From Megalopta genalis (Eukaryota > Arthropoda > Insecta > Hymenoptera > Halictidae): 64,000 bases of DNA. Position 1 is the first letter of the stretch. The number at the start of each line of letters is the position of its first letter. A program made the translations under genes and the position numbers. Below the pieces are notes generated by a model that saw only the letters and a list, made by a program, of their open reading frames with translations, was not told the DNA's origin and did not search any database. The DNA is taken from positions 1-64,000 of the forward strand of contig NW_027477107.1 of the NCBI RefSeq assembly GCF_051020955.1, given 5' to 3'. Shown here one piece after another: positions 53,260 to 63,194 of this stretch.

Positions 53260-54401
53260 ATGTGTATCGCGTGGATTTTGAAGCTAACTCGTTTGATTAG
53301 TCTTCATTTGAAACTATATCATTTATACCCGAAGTGTTTGAAGCTATATCATTTGTTTCGCATGGATGTGAAGCTGAACCTTCTACATCGCATTGCTTTG
53401 CAGCTGAATCATGTGATTCGCATGGATTTGAAGCTAACTCGTTCGTTTCGCCTGTATTTGAAGCTACATCACTTATATCGCAAGTATTTGAAGCTAAATC
53501 ATGTGTATCGCATGGATTTGAAGCTAAACCTTCTACATCGCATTGATTTGAAGCTAAATCATTTGTTTCGCATGGTTTTGAATCTAAGCCTTGTCCTTCG
53601 AATTGATTTGAAGCTAAATCATGTGTTTCGTATGGGTTTGAAGCTGAACCAACTACATCGCATTGATTTGAAGCTAAATCTTGTATATCGCATGGCTTTG
53701 AAGCTAAACCTTCTACATCGCTAATATTTGAAGCTAAATCATGTGTATCGCGTGGATTTTGAAGCTAACTCGTTTGATTAGTCTTCATTTGAAGCTATAT
53801 CATTTATACCCGAAGTGTTTGAAGCTATATCATTTGTTTCGCATGGATTTGAAGCTGATCCTTCTACATCGCATTGATTTGAAGCTAACTCTTGTGTATC
53901 GCATGGATTTGAAGCTAACTCGTTCGTTTCGCCTCCATTTGAAACTATGTCACTTATATCGCAAGTATTTAAAGCTAAATCATATGTGCCGCATGGATTT
54001 GAAGCTGAACCTACTACATCGCATTGATTTGAAGCTAAATCGTGTGTATCGCATGGATTTGAATCTAAACCTTCTACATCGCATTGATTTGAAGCTAAAT
54101 CATTTGTTTCGCATGGATTTGTATCTAAGCCTTGTCCTTCGAAATGATTTGAAGCTAAATCATGTGTTTCGTATGGATTTGAAGCTAAACCTTCTACATC
54201 GGATTGATTTGAAGCGAAACCTTCTACATTCTATTGATTTGAAGCTAAACCTTCTACCTCTTATTGTTTTGAAGCTAAACCTTCTACATCGCATTGATTT
54301 GCAGCTAAATCATGTGTTTCGCATGGATTTGAAGCTAACTCGTTCGTTTCGCCTGCAGTTGAATCTACATCACTTATATCGCTAATATTTGTAGCTAAAT
54401 C
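53260..54401. repeat. 1,142-bp higher-order repeat, copy 2
   Basis: Nearly identical to copy 1. Both share private variants not found in the 2,013-bp modules, such as GCTACATCAC for GCTAGATCAC and GCTGATCC for GCTGAACC. They therefore duplicated after separating from those modules. Confidence 0.92.
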
Positions 54402-56414
54402 ATGTGTATCGCGTGGATTTTGAAGCTAACTCGTTTGATTAGTCTTCATTTGAAACTATATCATTTATACCCGAAGTGTTTGAAGCTATATCATTTGTTT
54501 CGCATGGATGTGAAGCTGAACCTTCTACATCGCATTGCTTTGCAGCTGAATCATGTGATTCGCATGGATTTGAAGCTAACTCGTTCGTTTCGCCTGTATT
54601 TGAAGCTAGATCACTTATATCGCAAGTATTTGAAGCTAAATCATGTGTATCGCATGGATTTGAAGCTAAACCTTCTACATCGCATTGATTTGAAGCTAAA
54701 TCATTTGTTTCGCATGGTTTTGAATCTAAGCCTTGTCCTTCGAATTGATTTGAAGCTAAATCATGTGTTTCGTATGGGTTTGAAGCTGAACCAACTACAT
54801 CGCATTGATTTGAAGCTAAATCTTGTGTATCGCATGGCTTTGAAGCTAAACCTTCTACATCGCTAATATTTGAAGCTAAATCATGAGTATCGCGTGGATT
54901 TTGAAGCTAACTCGTTTGATTAGTCTTCATTTGAAGCTATATCATTTATACCCTAAGTGTTTGAAGCTATATCATTTGTTTCGCATGGATTTGAAGCTGA
55001 ACCTTCTACATCGCATTGATTTGAAGCTAACTCTTGTGTATCGCATGGATTTGAAGCTAACTCGTTCGTTTCGCCTCCATTTGAAACTATGTCACTTATA
55101 TCGCAAGTATTTAAAGCTAAATCATATGTGCCGCATGGATTTGAAGCTGAACCTACTACATCGCATTGATTTGAAGCTAAATCGTGTGTATCGCATGGAT
55201 TTGAATCTAAACCTTCTACATCGCATTGATTTGAAGCTAAATCATTTGTTTCGCATGGATTTGTATCTAAGCCTTGTCCTTCGAAATGATTTGAAGCTAA
55301 ATCATGTGTTTCGTATGGATTTGAAGCTAAACCTTCTACATCGGATTGATTTGAAGCGAAACCTTCTACATTCTATTGATTTGAAGCTAAACCTTCTACC
55401 TCTTATTGTTTTGAAGCTAAACCTTCTACATCGCATTGATTTGCAGCTAAATCATGTGTTTCGCATGGATTTGAAGCTAACTCGTTCGTTTCGCCTGCAG
55501 TTGAATCTACATCACTTATATCGCAAGTATTTGCAGCTAAATCATGTGTAACGCGTGGATTTTGAAGCTAACTCGTTTGATTAGTCTTCGTTTGAAGCTA
55601 TATCACTTACACCCCAAGTGTTTGAAGCTATATCATTTGTTTCGCATGGATTTGAAGCTAAACCTTCTACATCGCATTGATTTGCAGCTAAATCATGTGT
55701 TTCGCTTGGATTTGAAGCTAACTCGTTCGTTGCGCATGCAGTTAAATCTAAATAACGTATATCACAAGTATTTGAAGCTAAACCATTTGATTCGCATGGA
55801 TTTGAAGCTAAGCCTTCTACTTCGCATTCATTTGAAGCTAAATCATTTGTTTCGCATGGATTTGAATCTAAGCATTGTACTTCGAATTGATTTGAAGCTA
55901 AATCATGTGTTTCGTATGGATTTGAAGCTACGCCTTCTACTTCGCATTGATTTGAAGCTACCTCGTTTGTTCCTCCTGCTTTTGAAGCTATATCACTTAT
56001 ACCGCATGGATTTGAAGCTGAACCTTCTACATCGCATTGATTTGAAGCTAAATCATGTGAATCTCATGGATTTGAAGCTAACTCGTTCGTATAGCATGCA
56101 GTTGTAGCTAAATGATGTATATCACAGGTATTTGTAGCTAAACCATTTGTCTTGCATGGATTTGAAGCTAAGCCTTCTACTTCGCATTAATTGGAAGTTA
56201 AATCACGTGTTTTGCATGGATTTGAAGCTAAACCCTCTACATCGCATTGATTTGAAGCTAAATTTTGTGTATCGCATGGATTTGAAACTAAACCTTCTAC
56301 GTCGCATTGATTTGCAGATAAATCATGTGTTTCGCATGGATTTGAAGCTAACTCGTTCGTTTCGCCTGCAGTTGAATCTACATCACTTATATCGCTAATA
56401 TTTGTAGCTAAATC
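54402..56414. repeat. 2,013-bp higher-order repeat, copy 3
   Basis: Same organisation as 46,741-48,753 and 48,754-50,766, with cassette starts at 54,402, 54,883 and 55,544. It begins exactly 1,142 bp after the second 1,142-bp module, so the short and long modules are interleaved in one array. Confidence 0.9.
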
Positions 56415-57912
56415 ATGTGTATCGCGTGGATTTTGAAGCTAACTCGTTTGATTAGTCTTCAATTGAAGCTATATCATTTATGCCCCAAGTGTTTGAAGCT
56501 ATATCATTTGTTTCGCATGGATTTGAAGCTAAACCTCCTTCATCGCATTGATTTGCAGCTAAATCATGTGTTTCGCATGCAGTTGAAGCTGAATCATGTC
56601 TTTCACAAGTATTTGAAGATGAACCATTTGAGTCGCATTGATTTGAACCCAAGCCTTCTACTTCGCACCTATTTGCAGCGAAATAATGTGTATCGCATGG
56701 ATTTGAAGCTAAACCTTCTACATCGCATTGATTTGAAGCTAAATTATTTGTTTCGCATGGATTTGAATATAAGCCTTGTCCTTCGAATTGATTTAAAGCT
56801 AAATCATGTGTTTCGTATGGATTTGAAGCTAAACCTTCTACATCGCATTGATTTGAAACTAAATCATGTGTTTCGCATGGATTTGAAGCTAACTCGTTCG
56901 TTTCGCCTGTATTCGAAGCTATATCACCTATATCGCAAGTATTTGAAGCTAAATCATGTGTTACGCGTGGACTTGAAACTAAACCTTCTAAATAGCATTT
57001 ATTTGAAGCTAAATCAAGTATCTCGCATGGAATTGAAGCTACCACGTTTGTTCCTACAGCTTTTGAAGCTATATCACTTATATCGCAAGTATTTCAAGCT
57101 AAATCATATGTGTCACATGGATTTGAAGCTGAACCTACTACATCGCATTGATTTGAAGCTAAATCTTGTGTATGGCATGGATTTGAAGCGAAACCTTCTA
57201 CATCGCATTGATTTGAAGCTAAATCATGTGTATCGCATGGATTTGAAGTTAACTCGTTTGTTTCGCATGCAGTTGTAGCTAAATAATGTTTATCACAAGT
57301 ATTTGTAGTTAAACCATTTGTTTTGCATGGATTTGAAGCCAAGCCTTCTACTTCGCATTCATTTGAAGCTAAATCATTTGTTTCGCATGGATTTGAATCT
57401 AAGCCTTGTCCTTCGAATTGATTTGAATCTAAATCATGTGTGTTGTATGGATTTGAAGCTAAACCTTCAACTTCGCATTTATTTGAAGCTAAACCTTCTA
57501 TATTCTATTGATTTCAAGCTAAACCATCTACCTCTTATTGATTTGAGGCTAAACCTTCTACATCGCATTGATTTGAAGATGAATCGTGTGTTTCGCATGG
57601 ATTTGAAGCTAAATCGTTAGTTTCGCATGCAGTTGTAGCTAAATAATGTATATCACAAGTATTCGTAGCTAAACCATTTGTTTTGCATGGATTTGAAGCT
57701 ACGCCTTCCACTTCGCATTGATTTGAAGCTAAATCATGTGTTTCGCATGGAATTGAAGCAACCTCGTTTGTTCCTCCAGCTTTTCAAGCTATATCACTTA
57801 TATCGCAAGTATTTGAAGCTAAATCATATGTGTTGCATGGATTTGAAGATGAACCTTCTACATCGCATTGATTTGAAGCTAAATCTTGTGTATCGCATGG
57901 ATTTGAAGCTAA
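55544..57912. repeat. Distant copy of 42,597-44,965
   Basis: Offset 12,947 bp. It overlaps the third 2,013-bp module at its start, so the two repeat levels share sequence. Minus-strand open blocks at 56,455-57,093 and 57,097-57,504 mirror those in the other copy. Confidence 0.87.
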
Positions 57913-59390
57913 ACCTTCTACATCACATTGATTTGCAGCTAAATCATGTGTTTCGCATGGATTTGAAGCTAACTCGTTCGTTTAGCCTGCAGTTGAATCT
58001 ACATCACTTATATCGCAAGTGTTTGAAGCTAAATCATGTGTATCGCGTGGATTTTGAAGCTAACTCCTTTAATTAGTCTTCATTTGAAGCTATATCACTT
58101 ACACTCCAAGTGTTTGAAGCTATATCATTTGTTTCGCATGGATTTGAAGCTACACCTTCTTCATCGCATTGATTTGAAGCTAAATCTTGTGTATCGCATG
58201 GATTTGAAGCTATACCTTCCACATCGCATTGATTTGAAGCTAAATCATGTGTATCGCATGGATTTGAAGCTAACTCGTTCGTTTAGCATGCAGTTGTAGC
58301 TAAATGATGTATATCACAAGTATTTGTAGCTAAACCATTTGTTTTGCATGGATTTGAAGCTAAGCCTTCTACTTCGCATTCATTTGAAGCTAAATCATTT
58401 ATTTCTCATGGATCTGAATCTAAGCCTTGTCCTTCGAATTGATTTGAAGCTAAATCTTGTGTATGGCATGGATTTGTAGCTAAACCTTCTACATCGCATT
58501 GATTTGATGCTAAATCATGTGTATCGCATGGATTTGAAGCTAACTCGTTCGTTGCGCATGCAGTTAAATCTAAATAACGTATATCACAAGAATTTGAAGC
58601 TAAACCTTTTGTTTCGCATGGATTTGAAGATAAGCCTTCTACTTCGCATTAATTGGAAGAAAAATCACGTATTTTGCATGGATTTGAAGCTACGCCTTCT
58701 ACTTCGCATTGATTTGAAGCTAAAGCATTTGTCTTGCATGGAATTGAAGCTACCTCGTTTGTTCCTCCTGCTTTTGAAGCTATATCACTTATATCGCATG
58801 GATTTGAAGCTGAACCTACTACATCGCAATGATTTGAAGCTAAATCTTGTGTATCGCATGGATTTGAAGCAAACTATCTACATCGCATTGATTTGAAGCT
58901 TAATCATGTGTATCGCATGGATTTGAAGCTAAACCTTCTACAAACTATTGATTTGAAGCTAAACTTTCTACCTCTTATTGTCTTGACGCTAAACCTTCTA
59001 CATCGCATTGATTTGCAGCTAAATAATGTGTTCCGCATGGATTTGACACTAACTTGTTCGGTTCGTCTGCAGTTGAATCTACATGACTTATATCGCTAGT
59101 ATTTGAAGCTAAACTCGTTTGATTAGTCTTCATTTGAAGCTATATCACTTACACCACAAGTGTTTGAAGCTATATCATTTGTTTCGCATGGATTTGAAGC
59201 TATGCCTTCTTCATCGCATTGATTTTGCAGATAAATCATGTGTTTCGCATGGATTTGAAGCTAACTCGTTCGTTGCGCGTGCAGTTAAATCTAAATAACG
59301 TATATCACAAGTATTTGAAGCTAAACCATTTGATTCGCATGGATTTGAAGCTAAAGCCTTCTACTTCGCATTAATTGGAAGATAAATCAC
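57913..59390. repeat. Transition into diverged array
   Basis: Units here still fall in known classes but carry more private substitutions and indels. Examples are an extra A near 59,111 (GCTAAACTCG), an extra T near 59,223 (GATTTTGCAG) and an unusual TTTAATTAG cassette at about 58,067. No kb-scale copy of this stretch is visible elsewhere in the window. Confidence 0.7.
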
Positions 59391-60090
59391 GTGTTTTGCA
59401 TGGATTTGAAGCTAAACCTTCTACATCGCATTGATTTGAAGCTAAATCATGTGTTTCGCATGCAGTTGAAGCTAAATCATATCTTTCACAAGTATATGAA
59501 GATGAACCATTTGCATTGCATTGATTTGAACCCGAGCCTTCTACTTCGCACTGATTTGCAGCTAAATAAGGTGTTTCGCATGGATTTGAAGCTAAACCTT
59601 CTACATCGCATTGATTTGAAGCTGAATCATGTGTTTTGCATGGATTTGAAGCTAAACCTTCTACATCGCATTGATTTGAAGCTAAATCATGTGTTTCGCA
59701 TGCAGTTGAAGCTAAATCATATCTTTCACAAGTATTTGAAGATGAACAATTTGCATTGCATTGATTTGAACCCTAGCCTTCTACTTCGCACTGATTTGCA
59801 GCTAAATAATGTGTTTCGCATGGATTTGAAGCTAAACCTTCTACATCGCATTGATTTGAAGCTAAATCATGTGCATCGCATGGATTTGAAGTTAACTCGT
59901 TTGTTTCGCATGCAGTTGTAGCTAAATAATGTATATCACAAGTATTTGTAGTTAAACCATTTGTTTTGCATGGATTTGAAGCCAAGCCTTCTACTTCGCA
60001 TTCATTTGAAGCTAAATCATTTGTTTCGCATGGATTTGAAGCCAAGCCTTCTACTTCGCATTCATTTGAAGCTAAATCATTTGTTTCGTA
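59391..60090. repeat. Local 240-bp and 60-bp duplications
   Basis: Positions 59,394-59,633 and 59,634-59,873 are an 8-unit tandem pair with about half a dozen differences. Positions 59,971-60,030 and 60,031-60,090 are a 2-unit pair with a single difference (CGCA against CGTA). Both periods are whole numbers of units. Confidence 0.88.
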
Positions 60091-60207
60091 TGGATTTGAA
60101 TATAAGCTTTGTCCTTCGAATTGATTTGAATCTAAATCATGTGTGTCGTATGGATTTGAAGCTAAACCTTCTACATCGCATTTATTTGAAGCTAAACCTT
60201 CTATATT
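59776..60207 (-). pseudogene. Open minus-strand decapeptide frame, 144 codons
   Basis: Bounded by TAG at 60,208-60,210 (unit ending ATTCTATTG) and TAG at 59,773-59,775. It includes the 60-bp duplication, which adds two decapeptides without disturbing the frame. Confidence 0.25.
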
Positions 60208-60233
60208 CTATTGATTTGAAGCTAAACCATCTA

Positions 60234-61625
60234 CCTCTTATTGATTTGAAGCAAATCTTCTACATCGCATTGATTTGAAGATAAATCGTGTGTTTCGCAT
60301 GGATTTGAAGCTAACTCGTTAGTTTCGCATGCAGTTGTAGCTAAATAATCTATATCACAAGTATTTGTAGCTAAACCATTTGTTTCGCATGGATTTGAAG
60401 CTACGCCTTCTACTTCGCATTGATTTGAAGCTAAATCATTTGTTTCGCATGGAATTGAAGCCTCCTCGTTTGTTCCTCCATCTTTTGAAGCTATATCACT
60501 TATATCGCAAGTATTTAAAGCTAAATCATATGTGTCGCATGGATTTGAAGCTGAACCATCTACATCGCATTGATTTGAAGCTAAATCTTGTGTATCGCAT
60601 GGATTTGAAGCTAAACCTTCTACATCACATTGTTTTGAAGCTAAATCATGTGTTTCGCATGGATTTGAAGCTAAACCTTCTACATTGCATTGATTTGCAG
60701 CTGATTCATGTGTTTCGCATGGATTTGAAGCTAACTCGTTCGATTCGCCTGTATTCGAAGCTATATCACTTATATCGCAAATATTTGAAGCTAAATCATG
60801 TGTTACACTTGGATATGAAGCTAAACCTTCTACATCGCATTGATTTGAAACTAAATCATGTGTCTCGCATGGAATTGAAGCTACCTCGTTTGTTCCTACA
60901 GCTTTTGAAGCTATATCACTTATATCGCAAGTATTTGAAGCTAAATCATTCGTTTTGCATGGCTTTGAAGCTAACTCGTTTGTATCGGATGCAGTTGAAT
61001 CTATATCATGTATATCACAAGTATTTGAAGCTAAACCATTTGATTCGCATGGATTTAAAGCTAAATCGTTTGTTTGGCATGCAGTTGTAGCTAAATCATG
61101 TATATCACAAGTAGTTGAAGCTAAGCCACTTGTTTCGCCTGCTTTTGAAGCTAAATCATGTGTGTTGCTTCGATTTGAAGCTAACTCGTTTGTTTCGCAT
61201 GCAGTTGAAGGTAAATCATGTATATCGCAAGTATTTAAAGCTGAACCATTTGTTTCGCATGGATTTAAAGCTAAATCGTTTGTTTGGCATGCAGTTGTAG
61301 CTAAATCATGTATATCACAAGTAGTTGAAGCTAAGCCACTTGTTTCGCCTGCATTTGAAGCTAAATCATGTGTGTTGCTTCGATTTGAAGCTAACTCGTT
61401 TGTTTGGCATGCAGTTGAAGCTAAATCATGTATATCACAAGTATTAGAAGCTAAACTATTTGTTTCGCATTTATTTAGAGCTAAGCCTTCTACTTCGCAT
61501 AGATTTGTAATTAACTGATGTGTTTGATTTGGATTTGAAGCTAACTCCTTTGTTTCGCAAGCTGTTGGAGCTAAATTATGTATATCACAAGTATTTGAAG
61601 CAGCACCATTTGTTTCGCATGAATA
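60234..61625 (-). CDS. Longest checked minus-strand decapeptide frame, 464 codons, in diverged array; no start codon
   Basis: I read this interval codon by codon on the minus strand. There is no stop from 61,625 down to a TAG at 60,231-60,233, which follows a 1-bp deletion near 60,252. The upstream limit is a TGA at 61,626-61,628 (TCA to TGA in one unit). The product would be about 46 decapeptides of the S-N-x-C-[DE]-x-x-[DEG]-[LI]-A type, with many conservative exchanges (Asp/Glu, Leu/Ile, Ser/Thr). Over the same interval the two + strand candidate frames are interrupted several times. Here the units differ strongly from each other, so an open frame is less automatic than in the homogenised blocks. 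That makes it the best evidence that the array descends from a coding repeat. There is no ATG or signal peptide, and I recognise no family. It might be an internal exon-like part of a larger gene, or a remnant. Confidence 0.35.
61051..61470. repeat. Local 210-bp tandem pair (7 units) in diverged array
   Basis: Positions 61,051-61,260 and 61,261-61,470 align unit for unit at 210 bp, with the last units more diverged than the first. Units ending in TTTGGCATGC or TTGCTTCGA are private to this part of the window. The pair shows that local duplication also acted in the older tract. Confidence 0.85.
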
Positions 61626-61628
61626 TCA

Positions 61629-62003
61629 AGCTAAACCATGCGTTTCGCATGAATTTGAAGCTAAATCACGTGTTTCGCATTGATTTGAAGAGAAACAAGG
61701 TGTTTCGCATGGACTTGAAGCTAACTCGTTCGTCTCGCCTGCATTTGAAGCTATATCACTTATATCGCAAGTATCTGAAGCTAAATCATGTGTTACGCTT
61801 GAATTTGAAGCTAAACATTCTACATCGTATTGATTTGAAGTTGAATCATGTGTTTCGCGTGGATTTGAAGCTAACTCATTTGTCTCTCCTGCATTTGAAG
61901 CTATATTACTTATATCGCAAGTATTTGAATGTAAATCATTTGTTTCGCGCGGATATGAAGCTAAACCTTCTACATCGCATTGGTTTGAAGCTAAATCATG
62001 TGT
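61629..62003 (-). pseudogene. Open minus-strand decapeptide frame, 125 codons
   Basis: Lies between TAA at 62,004-62,006 (GAA to TAA) and TGA at 61,626-61,628. It is in the same frame as both neighbours, so a single base change at each side separates it from the 464-codon frame and from 62,007-62,441. Confidence 0.3.
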
Positions 62004-62006
62004 TTA

Positions 62007-62441
62007 GCATGTATTTGAAGCTAACTCGTTTGTTTCGCATGCAGTTGAATCTAAATCATGTATATCACAAGTAGTTGAAGCTAAGCCATTTGTTTCGCCT
62101 GCATTTGAAGCTAAATCATGCGTTTTGCTTCGATTTGAAGCTAACTGGTTGGTTTCGTCTGCGTTTGACGCTATATCACTTATATCGCAATTATCTGAAG
62201 CTAAATTATATGTTTCAGATGGATTTGAAGCTAAACCGTCTACATTGCATTGATTTGCATCTAAACCATGTGTTTCGCATGGATTGGAAGCTAAGCCTTC
62301 TACTTCGCATTGATTTGAAGCTAAATCATGTGTGTCGCATTGATTTGAAGCTAAATCATGTGTTTCGCGTGGACTTGAAGCTAACTGGTTGGTTTCGCAT
62401 GCATTTGAAGCTGTATCCCTCATATTCGCAAGTATTTGAAC
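62007..62441 (-). CDS. Minus-strand decapeptide frame with an ATG, 145 codons
   Basis: The frame is open from 62,441 to the TAA at 62,004-62,006 and contains an ATG at 62,421-62,423, which would give 139 residues. The ATG sits inside a repeat next to an extra T (CATATTCGCAAG), so it is probably created by that frameshift and is not a real start. The decapeptides after it are regular, with Cys replaced by Ala, Ser or Arg in some. Confidence 0.28.
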
Positions 62442-62952
62442 CTAAATCATTCGATTCGCATGGCGTTAAAGCTAAGCCTTCTATTTCGCATTGATTTGAA
62501 GCTAAATCGTTTGTTTCGCTTGCATTTGAAGCTCTTTCATTTATACTGCAAGTATTTAAAGCTAAATCATTCGTTTCGCATGGATTTGAAGCTAAGCCTT
62601 CTAATACGCATTGTTTTGAATCTAAATCATGTGTTTCGCATGTATTTGAAGCTAACTCGTTTGTATCGAGTGCAGTTGAAGCTAAATCATGTATATCCCA
62701 AGTATTTGAAGCTAAACAATTTCTATCGCATGGATTTGAAGATAAGCCTTCTATTTCGCATTGATTTGAAGCTAAATCATGTGTTTCGCATGGATTTGAA
62801 TCTAACTCGTTTGCTTCGCCTGCAGTTGAAGCTATATCATTTATACCGCAAGCATTTGAAGGTAAATCATTTGTTTCGCATGGATATGAAGCTAACTTGT
62901 TTGTTTCGGATGCATTTGATGCTATATCACTTATATCGCAAGCATCTGAAGC
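62425..62952 (-). pseudogene. Open minus-strand decapeptide frame, 176 codons, shifted by one base
   Basis: Beyond the extra T near 62,425 the decapeptides continue in the neighbouring frame up to a TAA at 62,953-62,955 (GAAGCTTAATC). The units are strongly diverged, yet no other stop occurs. Together with the three blocks to its left, 2.7 kb of diverged array is interrupted in this reading only by one indel and two nonsense changes. Confidence 0.3.
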
Positions 62953-63194
62953 TTAATCATTTGTTTCCCATGGATTTGAAGCTAAACCTTCTACATCGCA
63001 TTGATTTGCAGCTAAATCATGTGTTTCGCATGGATTTGAAACTAACTCGTTCGTTGCGCATGCAGTTAAATCTAAATTACGTATATCACAATTAGTTCTA
63101 GCTAAACCATTTGTTTCGCATGGATTTGAATCTAAGCCTTGTACATCGAGTTGATTTGAAGCTAAATCATGTGCTTCGCATGGATTTGAAGCTA

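Larger units (their letters stand above)
61471..63194. repeat. Most diverged part of the array
   Basis: Units keep the 30-bp spacing and the TTTGAAGCTA start, but carry many private substitutions (for example GATTTGTAATTAAC near 61,503 and CAGCACC near 61,600). No higher-order copy of this stretch exists in the window. It is the oldest-looking, least homogenised sequence here. Confidence 0.85.

Noticed and set aside
60955..61518. + strand frame with FEAK-type decapeptides (188 codons)
   Set aside because: Units ending CATTGA put TGA in this frame throughout the array. Reading TGA as an amino acid would not save it, because AAATAATG units supply TAA and GTTTAGCC units TAG.
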